Origin: Roseateles sp.
GTDB taxonomy: Bacteria; Pseudomonadota; Gammaproteobacteria; Burkholderiales; Burkholderiaceae_C
Length of the DNA stretch: 64,000 nt
Assembly: GCA_019234295.1 (NCBI GenBank)
Contig: JAFALK010000046.1
Span: 62,001-126,000, forward strand
Direction of reading: 5' to 3'
A program made the position numbers and the translations under genes. Under the pieces are notes generated by a model. It worked only from the letters and a program-made list of their open reading frames with translations. It had not been told where the DNA came from and did not search any database. Shown here piece after piece: positions 44,615 through 57,516 of the stretch (position 1 is its first letter; each line of letters begins with the position of its first letter).

Positions 44615-47011
44615 ATGTGGATGACCCGCGTCTCCATCCAAAACCCGGTCTTCGCGACCATGGTGACAGTGGCCCTGTGCGTGCTTGGCCTGTTCTCCTA
44701 CGCACGGCTGGGCGTCGAGCAGATGCCCGACATCAGCCTGCCCGGCGCGTGGATCGACGTGCGCTACCCGGGTGCCAGCCCCGAGGCCGTCGAGCGCTCG
44801 GTGGCCAAGCCGCTGGAAGAAGCGATGAACTCCATCGCCGGCGTGCGCCGCATCCAGTCCCGCTCGTTTGAGGGTCGGGTGCAGGCCAACGTCGAATTCG
44901 CGCTGGACACCGACATGGCCCGCGCCATGCAGGACCTGCGTGACCGCGTGGCCGCCGTGCAAGCCTCGTTTCCAGTTGATGTGAAGCCGGCCACGATGAT
45001 GCGCTACGAGGGGGAGAACGCGCAGCCCGTGGTCGTGATGGCGCTGCTGTCCGATCAGCGCTCCACTCGCGAGCTGTCGATGATGGCCGAGCTCGACGTC
45101 TCCAAGCGGCTCGCACGCGTGGACGGCGTGGCTCGCGTGGACATCGGCGGCATGGTGCCGCGCGAGGTGCGCATCGATCTGGATCCGGCCCGCCTGCGCG
45201 CCTATGCCGTCACGCCGGCCGAGATTTCGGCGGCCCTGGCCAAGGCCAATGCGGACCAGCCCGTCGGCCTGCTCACCGACCGCTACACCGACGCCACGCT
45301 GCGCGTGGAAGGCCGCATCAAGGACCCGAAGCAGTTCGCCAACGTCGTGGTGGCGCGGCGTGGCGACCTGGCCCTGACCCTGGGCGACCTCGGCGTGCTC
45401 GTCGAGCGCGAGCGCGAGCCCGACACACTGGCCCGCATCAACGGCAAACCTGCCGTCAATTTCAGCGTCTTCAAGCAGCAGGACGCCAACGTCGTCGCCA
45501 CTGGCGAAGCGGTGAAGGCCGCGATGGCAGAGTTGCGCGACACCTTGCCCAAGGACGTCGAGCTGCGCATGATCTATGCGTCCAGCGACTTCACCAAGCA
45601 GTCGCTCGAAGGCCTGCGCCACACCCTGATCGAAGGTGCGCTGCTCACCGTGGCCATGGTCTTCCTCTTCCTGCACAGCTGGCGCTCGACCATCATCACC
45701 GGCCTCACACTGCCCATCGCCGTCATCAGCAGCTTCATCGCGGTCCATGCCTTTGGCTTCACGCTGAACTTCATGACCATGATGGCGCTGTCGCTGTGCA
45801 TCGGTCTGCTGATCGATGATGCCATCGTGGTCCGCGAGAACATCGTGCGCCACGTCAGCATGGGCAAGGATCACTATCGCGCGGCGCAAGACGGCACGAA
45901 CGAGATCGGTCTGGCCGTGATGGCGACGACCTTTGCCATCTGCGCCGTATTCGTGCCCGTGGCCTTCATGGGCGGCATCATCGGCAAGTTCTTCTATCCC
46001 TTCGGCATCACCGTCGTGGTGGCCGTTCTGGTGAGCCTGTTCGTGAGCTTCACGCTGGACCCCATGCTCTCCAGCATCTGGGCCGACCCGCCGTCGACCT
46101 ATCTGCGCCGCATCCCGGTGCTGCGCCAGTTGATCAACGGGACCGACGCCGCGCTGGAGCTGCTGCACCGGGTCTACGAGAGGCTGATTCGCTGGGCCTT
46201 CTCGGGCCGGCACTACCGCGTCTTCCTGCCGGTGTTTGCCCGGCCCATCAAGCTTGACGGCACACGCGACCGGCAGGCAGCCCGCCGCTGGCGCAGCGCC
46301 ACGATCTCGCCACGTGGCATCGTGCTGTGGGTGGCGGCGGCCAGTTTCGCCGTGGCCATCGTGCTGGCTGGCGTGGTCGGCAGCGAGTTCGTTCCGCAGA
46401 CCGACCAGGGCTTCACCTCCCTGGCCCTGCGCATGCCGGTGGGCACGAGCCTGGAACGCGGCGATGCCAAGGTGGCGCAGGTCGAGGAGATCGTGCGCAG
46501 CTTCCCCGAGGTCGTGACGGTCGCCACCACGGTGGGCTCCACCGGCGAGGGCATGGCGCTGGGCCGGAACTCGGCCCAGCTCAATATCAAGCTCACCGAG
46601 CGCAAGCAGCGCCAGCGCTCACAGGTCGAGATCGAGAACGCCATGCGCGCCCAGCTGGCCAAGGTCCCGGGCGTGGAGTTGTCGGTGGGCTTCAATCGCC
46701 CGGTCTGGGTGACGCTGCTGGGCAATGACCCGGAGGTGCTCACCCAGACCGCCAAAGATTTTGCCGAACGCGTCAAAAAGATCCGGGGCGTGGTGGACGT
46801 GGACAGCACAGTCAAGCCCGGCCTGCCGGCCTTCGCCGTGCGGCTCAAGGATTCCGCGGCCCGCGAACTGGGCCTGACCGGTGCGCAGGTGGCCGCTTCG
46901 CTGCGCGCCTACGTCAACGGCGAGGTGGCGACCTATTGGACCACCCCCGACGGCAATCAGGTGGAAGTACTGCTGCGCCTGCCCGAGGGTCAGCGCCAAC
47001 GCGTCGAGTAG
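44615..47011 (+). CDS. RND efflux permease, N-terminal part (798 aa)
   Basis: Contains TM1, the first periplasmic loop ([20 protein letters not shown]), TM2-TM6 with the proton-relay pair D401-D402 in [14 protein letters not shown]7 and most of the second periplasmic (docking) loop, ending at [10 protein letters not shown]. The fragment lacks TM8-TM12 and the second-half relay, so it should not pump by itself. A GGAGAACACC ribosome site lies before ATG 44615. Confidence 0.85.
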   Translation: MWMTRVSIQNPVFATMVTVALCVLGLFSYARLGVEQMPDISLPGAWIDVRYPGASPEAVERSVAKPLEEAMNSIAGVRRIQSRSFEGRVQANVEFALDTDMARAMQDLRDRVAAVQASFPVDVKPATMMRYEGENAQPVVVMALLSDQRSTRELSMMAELDVSKRLARVDGVARVDIGGMVPREVRIDLDPARLRAYAVTPAEISAALAKANADQPVGLLTDRYTDATLRVEGRIKDPKQFANVVVARRGDLALTLGDLGVLVEREREPDTLARINGKPAVNFSVFKQQDANVVATGEAVKAAMAELRDTLPKDVELRMIYASSDFTKQSLEGLRHTLIEGALLTVAMVFLFLHSWRSTIITGLTLPIAVISSFIAVHAFGFTLNFMTMMALSLCIGLLIDDAIVVRENIVRHVSMGKDHYRAAQDGTNEIGLAVMATTFAICAVFVPVAFMGGIIGKFFYPFGITVVVAVLVSLFVSFTLDPMLSSIWADPPSTYLRRIPVLRQLINGTDAALELLHRVYERLIRWAFSGRHYRVFLPVFARPIKLDGTRDRQAARRWRSATISPRGIVLWVAAASFAVAIVLAGVVGSEFVPQTDQGFTSLALRMPVGTSLERGDAKVAQVEEIVRSFPEVVTVATTVGSTGEGMALGRNSAQLNIKLTERKQRQRSQVEIENAMRAQLAKVPGVELSVGFNRPVWVTLLGNDPEVLTQTAKDFAERVKKIRGVVDVDSTVKPGLPAFAVRLKDSAARELGLTGAQVAASLRAYVNGEVATYWTTPDGNQVEVLLRLPEGQRQRVE

Positions 47012-47821
47012 ATGAACCGCCTGCCGGTGGCCTTCGCGCGTGACGGCTCGCCGATCACGCTGGACCAAGTGGCGACCGTCGAATCGGTGTTCAACCCCGA
47101 GGTCATCCGCCGCCAGAACCTCCAGCGCCGCGAGGCCGTCTATGCCGGCGTGCAGGGCCGCCCGGCCGGCGACGTGAACGCCGACGTGCAAAAGCTCATC
47201 GACGGCTACCAGCTCCCGCCGGGCGTGAGCTTCATGGTTGACGGCCAAGGCAAGGACCAGGACGAGGCCTTCAAGGGTTTGCTCGGCGCCATGGGCCTGG
47301 CAGTGATCTTTATCTACATCGTGCTGGCCAGCCAGTTCGGCAGCTTCTTGCAGCCCATCGCCATCATGGCCTCGCTGCCGCTCTCGCTGATCGGCGTGAT
47401 GCTGGCCCTGCTGGTCACGCGCTCCACGCTCAATGTGTTTTCGATGATCGGCCTGGTGATGCTCATGGGCCTGGTCACCAAGAACGCCATCTTGCTGGTG
47501 GACTTCGCCAACCATGCGCGAAAGGCCGGGGCCAGCTTGGCCGACGCGCTGCGCGAAGCCGGCCTGATCCGCATGCGGCCCATCATCATGACCACGGCGG
47601 CAATGATCTTCGGCATGCTGCCCATGGCCATCGCCCTGAACGAGGGCGGCGAGATCCAGGCACCCATGGGCCGCGCCATCATCGGCGGCGTGATCACGTC
47701 CACGCTGCTGACGCTGGTCGTGGTGCCAGTGCTTTACAGCTACCTCGTGCGTGAGAAGAAGCCGGTGCAGGTGGAAAGGGATACGGCCATTGCAGCGGAG
47801 GACATCATCCCGGCCAAATGA
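47012..47821 (+). CDS. RND efflux permease, C-terminal part (269 aa)
   Basis: Starts with ATG directly after the amber codon (TAGATG), continues with MNRLPVAFARDGSPITLDQVA, then TM8-TM12 with GLVTKNAILLVDFANHARKAG (relay Lys region) and IMTTAAMIFGMLPMAI. No Shine-Dalgarno sequence precedes its ATG, so separate translation would need reinitiation at the stop-start. It cannot insert or work as a normal RND pump alone. Confidence 0.75.
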   Translation: MNRLPVAFARDGSPITLDQVATVESVFNPEVIRRQNLQRREAVYAGVQGRPAGDVNADVQKLIDGYQLPPGVSFMVDGQGKDQDEAFKGLLGAMGLAVIFIYIVLASQFGSFLQPIAIMASLPLSLIGVMLALLVTRSTLNVFSMIGLVMLMGLVTKNAILLVDFANHARKAGASLADALREAGLIRMRPIIMTTAAMIFGMLPMAIALNEGGEIQAPMGRAIIGGVITSTLLTLVVVPVLYSYLVREKKPVQVERDTAIAAEDIIPAK

Positions 47822-47903
47822 CACGGAATGCAGGCCTCGCGCTCTTGCACGGCGGTCTAGCACCGCGCATGATGCTCGGCACTCCATTCCCAAGAGGTAT
47901 CCC

Positions 47904-48842
47904 ATGAGTGCCACGCCCAAGAAGTTCCGTCTCGTGACCCGCAGCGACTTCGACGGTCTTGTCTGTGCCGTGCTTCTCAAGGAGCTCGACCTGATCGACG
48001 ACATCTTGTTCGTTCACCCGAAGGACATGCAGGACGGCAAGGTCGCGATCACGGCACACGACATCACGACAAATCTTCCCTATGTGCCGGGCGCCCATCT
48101 GTCCTTTGACCACCACGCGTCTGAGCTGATCCGCAATGCCACCCTGCCGGACAATCACATCATTGACGCCGAGGCGCCTTCGGCTGCCCGCGTGGTCTAC
48201 AAGCACTACGGAGGCAAGGCCACCTTCCCGCGCATCTCTGACGAAATGATGGAGGCCGTTGACAAGGCCGACGCCGCCCAGTTCAGCCGCGAGGAAATCA
48301 TCGACGCCAATGGCTGGCCGCTGCTGAACTACCTGATGGACTCGCGCACGGGCCTGGGGCGCTTCCGCAATTTCCGCATCAGCAACTACCAGCTGATGAT
48401 GGAGCTGATCGACCACTGCCTCGAATACGACATCGACGAAATCCTGAACCTGCCCGACGTGAAGGAGCGGGTGGACGTCTACTTCGAACATGGCCCCAAG
48501 GCGCGCGAGCAGATCCTGCGCTGTGGCAGGCAGCACGGGAACCTGCTCGTGCTGGATCTGCGCCAAGAAGAGACGATCTGGGCCACGAACCGCTTCATGT
48601 GCTATGCGCTCTTCCCACGCACCAACATCTCGATCCACGTGATGTGGGGCGTGCAGAAGCAAAACACCGTGATGGCCTGCGGCAAGTCCATCCTCGACCG
48701 CAGCAGCAAGACCGACGTCGGCGCGCTGATGTTGCAGTACGGCGGCGGTGGCCACCATGCGGCCGGCACCTGCCAGGTGGCCAACGACAAGGCCGACGAA
48801 GTGCTGCAGGCACTGATCACCAGAATCAACCAAGACGGCTAA
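47904..48842 (+). CDS. DHH family phosphoesterase
   Basis: A 312-residue protein of the DHH superfamily (exopolyphosphatase/oligoribonuclease-like). The N-terminal metal motifs are TRSDFDGLVCAVLL and SFDHHASE, and the C-terminal DHHA1-like motif is QYGGGGHHAAGTCQV. The start RLVTRSDFDGL is typical of the exopolyphosphatase-related group. The ATG at 47904 gives this N-terminus. The substrate (polyphosphate, pAp, c-di-nucleotide products or nanoRNA) cannot be chosen from sequence. Confidence 0.85.
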   Translation: MSATPKKFRLVTRSDFDGLVCAVLLKELDLIDDILFVHPKDMQDGKVAITAHDITTNLPYVPGAHLSFDHHASELIRNATLPDNHIIDAEAPSAARVVYKHYGGKATFPRISDEMMEAVDKADAAQFSREEIIDANGWPLLNYLMDSRTGLGRFRNFRISNYQLMMELIDHCLEYDIDEILNLPDVKERVDVYFEHGPKAREQILRCGRQHGNLLVLDLRQEETIWATNRFMCYALFPRTNISIHVMWGVQKQNTVMACGKSILDRSSKTDVGALMLQYGGGGHHAAGTCQVANDKADEVLQALITRINQDG

Positions 48843-48879
48843 AGCGCGGGAGAGGGGCTGGCGCGGTAAGCTCCAGCCC

Positions 48880-50115
48880 ATGAAGAACAAGCCTGCCCTC
48901 TCCACGCTGCTCGCCCACGCCGACCGCGACTTCGGTGCCGAACATGGCGCCATCCACAAGCCCATCCACACCTCGGTCCAGTACGGCTTCGAGAAGGTGG
49001 AGGACCTGATTGGCGTGTTCCAGGGCACGATCAAGGGCGGCTTCAATTACGCCCGCCAGGGCACACCCACCACGGCCGCACTGGAGGCCCGCATCACGGC
49101 GCTCGAAGGCGGCGTGGGCTCTATCTGTTTCGCCACCGGCATGGCGGGCATCTGCGCCACCTTCCTCACCCTGCTCAAGGCCGGCGACCACCTCGTGTGC
49201 AGCCAGTTCGTGTTCGGCAATACGAACAGCGTGCTGGGCACCTTGCGCGGTCTGGGCATCGAGGTCACCACTGTGGATCCTGGCCAGGTCAGTGCGGTCG
49301 AAGCGGCGCTGCAGCCGAACACGCGCATGGTCTTCGTGGAGACGATCGCCAATCCTGGCACGCAGATTCCCGACCTCGAAGGCATCGGTGCGCTGTGCAA
49401 GACGCGCGGTCTCGTCTACGTCGTCGACAACACCATCACCTCGCCCGCGCTGTTCCAGCCCAAAGCGGTCGGCGCCAGCCTCTCGATCAACTCACTGACC
49501 AAGACCATTGCTGGCCACGGTGCGGCGCTGGGTGGCTCGGTGACCGACACCGGGCTCTTCGACTGGGCCAGCTACCCGAACATCTTCGCGGCCTACCGCA
49601 AGGGCGACGCCAGGCAGTGGGGCCTGCAGCAGATCCGCAAGAAGGGTCTGCGCGACATGGGCGGAGCGCTGTCCAGCGAGCACGCGCACCAGATCGCCGT
49701 GGGCAGCGAGACGCTTAGCCTGCGCGTGCAGCACAGCAGCGCCACGGCCCAAGGCCTGGCGCAGTGGATGAGCGCGCACCCCGCCATCGCCAAGGTGCAC
49801 TACCCCGGTCTGGCCTCGCATCCTCAGCATGCACTGGCGAAGAAACTCTTCGGTGCTGCCTCGTGGCTGATGGCCTTCGAGCTGCGCGACGCCTCGCGCC
49901 TGAACGCCGTGATCAACGCACTGCAACTGCCCATCAAGGCTACGGGCCTGGGCGACACGCGCACGCTGATCATCCCCGTGGCGCCAACCATTTTCTGGGA
50001 GGCCGGCCCGCAGGTACGTGCCCAGATGGGCATCGCCGATGGCATGGTCCGCCTCTCGCTGGGCCTCGAAGCCCTGGACGACCTGATCGCCGACTTCGCT
50101 CAGGCCCTGGCCTGA
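48880..50115 (+). CDS. Cys/Met-metabolism PLP-dependent enzyme
   Basis: A 411-residue fold-I PLP enzyme of the trans-sulfuration family. The PLP Lys is K208 in SLTKTIAGHG, with the substrate-side FNYARQGTPTTAALE and phosphate loop TGMAGICA. The family includes cystathionine gamma-synthase, O-acetyl/O-succinylhomoserine sulfhydrylase and methionine gamma-lyase. KTIAGHG (rather than KYLGGHS-type) and the GALSSEHAHQIAVGSETLSLRV region suggest the sulfhydrylase/lyase branch, but the exact reaction is not certain. Confidence 0.85.
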   Translation: MKNKPALSTLLAHADRDFGAEHGAIHKPIHTSVQYGFEKVEDLIGVFQGTIKGGFNYARQGTPTTAALEARITALEGGVGSICFATGMAGICATFLTLLKAGDHLVCSQFVFGNTNSVLGTLRGLGIEVTTVDPGQVSAVEAALQPNTRMVFVETIANPGTQIPDLEGIGALCKTRGLVYVVDNTITSPALFQPKAVGASLSINSLTKTIAGHGAALGGSVTDTGLFDWASYPNIFAAYRKGDARQWGLQQIRKKGLRDMGGALSSEHAHQIAVGSETLSLRVQHSSATAQGLAQWMSAHPAIAKVHYPGLASHPQHALAKKLFGAASWLMAFELRDASRLNAVINALQLPIKATGLGDTRTLIIPVAPTIFWEAGPQVRAQMGIADGMVRLSLGLEALDDLIADFAQALA

Positions 50116-50149
50116 ACCGGGCCCGGCCGCGCCCGCGCCCGCGCCGGGC

Positions 50150-51541
50150 TCACCACTTGCAGCCCTTGTCGCGCACGGCGTCCGCGGCCAGCGGCACGGC
50201 GGCCAGGAGGCCGTCGCCAGCATGGGCGTCTCGGCAGTCTGCCCGCTCGCCTTGCTTCACGGCCTTTTCCATGGCCGTCTTGGTGTCCGGCGGCTTTGGC
50301 ATGACGGGCAGGATGCCGCTGCCATCACCCCGCGAGGCCATGGGCCCGCGCGAAGGAAGGTTGAGATTGAGAGGCTTCTTCGAGTCGGGCGCCGACGGCG
50401 CGGTGGCCACATCGTGGCCCTGCTGAGCACCGGCATTCGGCGATCCGCCCGGCGCACGTGACCCGGTGCCGGGCACGGGGCTTGCAGCCACCGGTGCCAC
50501 GGCATCCACGGCTGGCGCCGACCCGATCTCGGGCAGCTTGTTTGGCTGCAGTTTCTGCGGCGCCGCAGCTTCCTGCGGCCTGGGCAGGGATTCGGCAGCG
50601 CTGCTGCCCGCGTTCATCGTGGCTGTGCTCATCGGTTTGAGGCTGTCCAGGCTCGGCAGGGGCATGTTCGGCAGCTCTGCCGCTTGTGTCGGCGCCAGCT
50701 TGGCGGGCGCCGCAAGACTTGTCTGGCGTTGCAATTCCGGCCGGCCTGCCGTCTCAGTCATGCGGGATGTGCTCATGGGTTGGGCGCCTTCGAGGCTGGG
50801 GGCGGCCATTCCGGAAAGCTCGCTCGGCTGTACAGGCGCGAGCTTGGCCGGTGCGGCGCTCGTCTGGCGCGGCAGATCGGGCCGGGTGGGGCTGTCCGTC
50901 ATCCGAGAGGTACTCATCGGTCTCACACCCTCGAGGCTGGGCACGGCCATGCCGGCAAGATCATTCGGCGGGCCGGGCATCAGCTTGGCGGGCGCCGCAC
51001 TGGTCTGGCGCGGCAGCTCGGCCCGGCTCACGCTGTCGGTCATGCGCGAGGTGCTCATGGGCTTGAGCTGATCCAGATTGCTCAAAGGTACCGCGGGTAC
51101 TTGGACTGCCTGCTGCGCCTCCAGCGGAGTCACGGGCGCGGCCTCCGGCAGCATGGGCTCGTTTGGATTGTCCATGGCGCGCCAGGCCCCCGTCTTTTCC
51201 GCGCCGGGCTGCTCCTGCTGCTGCGACTCCACGGGCCTGACCGTGCCGCCGAAGCGCTGCTGCGCCGCCTTGCCCGGTGGGCCGGCGTCCGGCACGGCCG
51301 TGGCACTGCTGCTACCGGTCCGCGCGGGACCCTCGAGCAGCACGCTCAGCCGGCCCCAGGCACCTTCACCAGGCTTGGCGGCGCCCCCGGGAGCGGAACC
51401 GAACATCACGATCAGCCATACGTGCAGCAGCACGGCCAGCAAAAGGTACTGGCGCATGCGTTCGCGGCTCGCCCCTTGCGCTTTGTCGAGCGCGGACGGG
51501 TAGTTCAGGAATTCCTGGGCCAGGGCGAGGGCAGGGTGCAC
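50150..51541 (-). CDS. Proline-rich repeat protein with single N-terminal membrane helix
   Basis: A 463-residue protein with no recognised domain. A GTG start is used (51541); an ATG at residue 29 is an alternative. One membrane helix (QYLLLAVLLHVWLIVMFG, about 31-48) is followed by a long Pro/Ala/Ser-rich, low-complexity periplasmic part. Residues ~156-344 hold four repeats of about 47 residues with core PMSTSRMTDS, LPRQTSAAPAKL and GMAxPS; the last copy is degraded. The C-terminal 30 residues are compact and contain two Cys (ADCRDAHAGDGLLAAV and DKGCKW). The layout recalls TonB-like or cell-envelope-spanning proteins, but that is only an impression. It is the last gene after sdaA on this strand. 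Confidence 0.7.
   Translation of the reverse strand: MHPALALAQEFLNYPSALDKAQGASRERMRQYLLLAVLLHVWLIVMFGSAPGGAAKPGEGAWGRLSVLLEGPARTGSSSATAVPDAGPPGKAAQQRFGGTVRPVESQQQEQPGAEKTGAWRAMDNPNEPMLPEAAPVTPLEAQQAVQVPAVPLSNLDQLKPMSTSRMTDSVSRAELPRQTSAAPAKLMPGPPNDLAGMAVPSLEGVRPMSTSRMTDSPTRPDLPRQTSAAPAKLAPVQPSELSGMAAPSLEGAQPMSTSRMTETAGRPELQRQTSLAAPAKLAPTQAAELPNMPLPSLDSLKPMSTATMNAGSSAAESLPRPQEAAAPQKLQPNKLPEIGSAPAVDAVAPVAASPVPGTGSRAPGGSPNAGAQQGHDVATAPSAPDSKKPLNLNLPSRGPMASRGDGSGILPVMPKPPDTKTAMEKAVKQGERADCRDAHAGDGLLAAVPLAADAVRDKGCKW
50510..51076 (-). repeat. Four in-frame ~141-bp coding repeats
   Basis: Tandem copies of about 141 bp (47 codons; the third has one extra codon) encode the PMSTSRMTD/RQTSAAPAKL units of the proline-rich protein at 50150-51541. 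The first two are closest to each other, the fourth has diverged. Being in frame, copy-number change would lengthen or shorten the protein without a frameshift. Confidence 0.75.
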
Positions 51542-51665
51542 AGGGATGATTCTGCCGCCGGCCGACCCAGCTCGAAGCCAGGGAAACGCCTGGAATCATG
51601 CCGCGAGTTCGCGGCGACAGACACATTCGGGTGTCTGGGCCGAGCTCAACCAGGCCCCGGAGCGC

Positions 51666-53054
51666 TCAACACTCGACGATATTGACCGCCAGACCGCCGC
51701 GGGCCGTTTCCTTGTACTTGGTCATCATGTCCGCACCGGTGTCTCGCATGGTCTTGATGACCTTGTCCAGGCTCACGTAGTGCGTGCCATCACCGCGCAG
51801 AGCCATGCGGGCGGCGTTGATCGCCTTGACCGAGGCGATGGCATTGCGCTCGATGCAGGGGATCTGCACGAGGCCGCCCACGGGGTCGCAGGTCAGGCCC
51901 AGGTGGTGCTCCATCCCGATCTCGGCGGCGTTCTCCACCTGCGCCGGCGTGCCGCCCATGACTTGGCACAGCGCCGCAGCGGCCATGGAGCAGGCCACGC
52001 CGACCTCGCCCTGGCATCCCACTTCCGCGCCGCTGATGCTGGCGTTTTCTTTATAGAGGATGCCAATGGCAGCGGCGGTCAGCAAAAAGTCGACCACGCC
52101 GTCCTCGTTGGCACCATGGACGAAGCGGCTGTAGTAGTGCAGCACCGCAGGAACGATGCCGGCCGCGCCGTTGGTCGGCGCGGTCACGACACGGCCGCCG
52201 GCAGCGTTTTCCTCGTTGACGGCGAGGGCGTAGAGATTGACCCAGTCCATGACCTGCAGCGGGTCGCGCAGGGCCTGCTCGGGGTTGCTCGTGAGGGCAC
52301 GGAACAGGTCCGGTGCGCGGCGTTTGACCTTGAATCCACCGGGCAGGATGCCTTCGGTCTTCAGGCCGCGCTGCACGCAGTCCTGCATGACCTGCCAGAT
52401 CTTCAGCAGCCCGGAACGGGTGTCGGCCTCGGGACGCCAGTGGACTTCATTGCGGCGCATGACTTCAGCGATGCTGATGCCGTAGCGCTGGGTCTGCTGC
52501 AGCAGCTCGTCGCCGGTCTTGAAGGGGTAGGGCAGCACGGTGGCATCGGGCGCAATGACCTTTTGCTTGGATCCATCGGCCAGCACCTCCTCGCTGACGA
52601 CGAAGCCGCCGCCGACCGAGTAGAAGGTCTTCTCTGTCAGCAACTCGCCCGCCACGTCGTAGGCGGCGAACTTCATGCCGTTGGCGTGCAGGGGCAGGCT
52701 CTGGCGGCGGAAGAAGGTCAGGTCCTTGGCTTCGTTGAAGGCCACGGGCTTTTCGCCGAGCAGCTTCAGGTCGCCCGCGCGGATGACGCTCAGGTAACTC
52801 TCCACCTGCTCGACATCCACCGTGTCCGGCTCATGGCCGGCCAGGCCCAGCAGCACGGCCTTGTCGCTGCCGTGGCCCTTGCCGGTGGCGCCGAGCGAGC
52901 CGAAGAGCTGCGAGACGACGCGGTTGGTCTTCTCGAGCAGGCCCTCGTGCTTGAGGCGCAGCACGAAGAGCCGCGCTGCCCTCATCGGGCCCACGGTGTG
53001 CGAGCTCGAGGGGCCGATGCCGATCTTGAAGAGGTCGAATACCGAAACTGCCAT
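51666..53054 (-). CDS. sdaA: L-serine ammonia-lyase
   Basis: A 462-residue single-chain, iron-sulfur L-serine dehydratase that converts serine to pyruvate and ammonia. The N-terminal beta domain begins [21 protein letters not shown]; the catalytic alpha domain has [23 protein letters not shown] and [20 protein letters not shown], whose Cys bind the [4Fe-4S] cluster. The C-terminal [16 protein letters not shown] ends with the Cys-tail typical of bacterial SdaA. It lies 18 nt after gcvP on the same strand, so it is probably within the glycine-riboswitch operon. Confidence 0.96.
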   Translation of the reverse strand: MAVSVFDLFKIGIGPSSSHTVGPMRAARLFVLRLKHEGLLEKTNRVVSQLFGSLGATGKGHGSDKAVLLGLAGHEPDTVDVEQVESYLSVIRAGDLKLLGEKPVAFNEAKDLTFFRRQSLPLHANGMKFAAYDVAGELLTEKTFYSVGGGFVVSEEVLADGSKQKVIAPDATVLPYPFKTGDELLQQTQRYGISIAEVMRRNEVHWRPEADTRSGLLKIWQVMQDCVQRGLKTEGILPGGFKVKRRAPDLFRALTSNPEQALRDPLQVMDWVNLYALAVNEENAAGGRVVTAPTNGAAGIVPAVLHYYSRFVHGANEDGVVDFLLTAAAIGILYKENASISGAEVGCQGEVGVACSMAAAALCQVMGGTPAQVENAAEIGMEHHLGLTCDPVGGLVQIPCIERNAIASVKAINAARMALRGDGTHYVSLDKVIKTMRDTGADMMTKYKETARGGLAVNIVEC

Positions 53055-53072
53055 GGCCTGGAGCCTCGCGGT

Positions 53073-55943
<2,871 letters not shown>

Positions 55944-55962
55944 GGCGGGTCGCTTCGAAAAA

Positions 55963-56334
55963 TTACAGGGACTTCAGCAGGGCGTCGTAGGCGGTCGCGT
56001 CCATCAGGGCGCCCAGCTCGGCCGGGTTGGAGAGCTTGACCTTGAAGAACCAGCCCGTCTTGAGCGGGTCGGTATTGGCCAGAGCTGGTTCGTCGCGCAG
56101 GCCCTCGTTCACCTCGACGATCTCGCCCGAGACGGGCATGTAGACGTCTGCTGCGGCCTTGACGGACTCGACCACGCCGGCCACTTCCTTCTCGGCCAGG
56201 GTCTTGCCGACCGCGGGCAGGTCCACGAAGACGATGTCGCCCAGCGCGTCTTGCGCGTGCACGGTGATGCCCACGGTGGCGATGTCGCCGTTGACTTCGA
56301 TCCACTCGTGGTCGGCGGTGTACTTGATGCTCAT
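55963..56334 (-). CDS. gcvH: Glycine cleavage system H protein
   Basis: A 123-residue lipoyl carrier of the glycine cleavage system. The lipoylated Lys is K59 in [17 protein letters not shown]. The N-terminal [20 protein letters not shown] (core ADHEWIE) is family-typical. It shuttles the aminomethyl group between GcvP and GcvT. It lies between gcvT and gcvP with 26- and 19-nt gaps. Confidence 0.98.
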   Translation of the reverse strand: MSIKYTADHEWIEVNGDIATVGITVHAQDALGDIVFVDLPAVGKTLAEKEVAGVVESVKAAADVYMPVSGEIVEVNEGLRDEPALANTDPLKTGWFFKVKLSNPAELGALMDATAYDALLKSL

Positions 56335-56360
56335 TGCAAAGGCTCCGTTGTGATTGCGGG

Positions 56361-57476
56361 TTAGCCGCGGAAGTAGTTGTTGGGCGTGAAGGGTGTGGGC
56401 GAGACCGTCATTGGCGTGCGCTTGTCACGCACGATGGCGAAGACCTCGGTGCCGGCCTTGGCAAAGGCCGCGCCAATGTAGGCGAGGGCGATGGGCTTGC
56501 CGACCGTCGGGCCGACCGTGCCGCTGGTGACGATGCCGATCTCGGTGCCGTCGGCGTCAACGAGCTTGCTGCCTTCGCGCACCGGCATGCGCTCACTGCT
56601 GACGAGGCCGACGCGCTTGCGCGACGCGCCTTCGGCCAGCTGCCGGTCGATCACCGAGGCACCGGGATAGCCGCCGGCACGCGCGCCACCGGAGCGGCGC
56701 ACCTTCTGAATCGCCCAGGTCAGCGAGGCCTCGACGGGCGTGGTCGTCGCGTCGATGTCGTGGCCGTAGAGGCATAGGCCCGCTTCCAGGCGCAACGAGT
56801 CGCGTGCGCCCAGGCCGATGGGCTTGACTTCCTCATGCGCCAGCAGCTTTCGGGCCAGCGCCTCGGCCTGGTCTGCGGCCACCGAGATTTCGTAGCCGTC
56901 TTCGCCGGTATAGCCCGAACGGGTCAGGAAGGTGGGGATGCCGTCGAGTTCGAAGAAGCCGCCAGTCATGAAAACGAGCTGGGCGACGCCGGGGTTCAGG
57001 CGTGAGAGCACCGTCACGGCTTTCGGGCCTTGCAGGGCCAGCAGGGCCTGGTCGGGCAGGGGCCGCACCTCGCACTTGTCCGAGAGGTGCCTCTGCATGT
57101 GGGCAATGTCCTGGTCTTTGCAGCCGGCGTTGACGACGACGAAGAGCTCATGCTCGCGGCGGCAGACCATCAGATCGTCGAGGATGCAGCCCTTGTCGTC
57201 GGTGAACAGGGCGTAGCGCTGCTTGTTGACGCCGAGATCCACGATGTCCACGGGAACCAGGGTTTCGAGCGCGGCGTCGGCACCGGCGCCGATCAGCAGC
57301 ACCTGGCCCATGTGCGACACGTCAAACAGGCCGCAGGCGGCACGCGTGTGCTTGTGCTCGGCCATCAGGCCCATGGGATATTGCACCGGCATGTCGTAGC
57401 CGCCGAAGGGCACCATCTTGGCGCCGAGTTCAAGGTGCAGGGCGTGCAGCGGGGTTTTCTTGAGGACAGCGGACAT
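56361..57476 (-). CDS. gcvT: Glycine cleavage system T protein (aminomethyltransferase)
   Basis: A 371-residue tetrahydrofolate-dependent enzyme that releases ammonia and forms 5,10-methylene-THF from the lipoyl-bound intermediate. Markers are KMVPFGGYDMPVQYPMGLMAEHKHTR (core VPFGGYDMPVQY), FDVSHMGQV with the catalytic Asp region, TRSGYTGEDGYEI, and GARDSLRLEAGLCLYGHDID. The ATG at 57476 fits the family N-terminus; a TTG at 57491 is in frame upstream. It is the first gene after the riboswitch. Confidence 0.97.
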   Translation of the reverse strand: MSAVLKKTPLHALHLELGAKMVPFGGYDMPVQYPMGLMAEHKHTRAACGLFDVSHMGQVLLIGAGADAALETLVPVDIVDLGVNKQRYALFTDDKGCILDDLMVCRREHELFVVVNAGCKDQDIAHMQRHLSDKCEVRPLPDQALLALQGPKAVTVLSRLNPGVAQLVFMTGGFFELDGIPTFLTRSGYTGEDGYEISVAADQAEALARKLLAHEEVKPIGLGARDSLRLEAGLCLYGHDIDATTTPVEASLTWAIQKVRRSGGARAGGYPGASVIDRQLAEGASRKRVGLVSSERMPVREGSKLVDADGTEIGIVTSGTVGPTVGKPIALAYIGAAFAKAGTEVFAIVRDKRTPMTVSPTPFTPNNYFRG

Positions 57477-57516
57477 GCGAAGAGGCTCCAAGGGTGTGAT
57501 TCGACCGTTGATGCCT

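Larger units (their letters stand above)
44615..47821 (+). pseudogene. RND efflux permease interrupted by an in-frame amber codon
   Basis: Both coding parts (44615-47011 and 47012-47821) are in the same frame and join without overlap or gap into one RND/HAE1 protein of 1068 codons. The only defect is TAG at 47009-47011, codon 799, directly followed by ATG. At this place RND proteins normally continue through RVExMNRLPVAF, and CAG (Gln) in place of TAG would need one base change. The rest of the reading frame has no further stop and keeps coding bias, so the event is recent, or a sequencing error, or a readthrough site. The adaptor upstream is intact. Confidence 0.75.
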
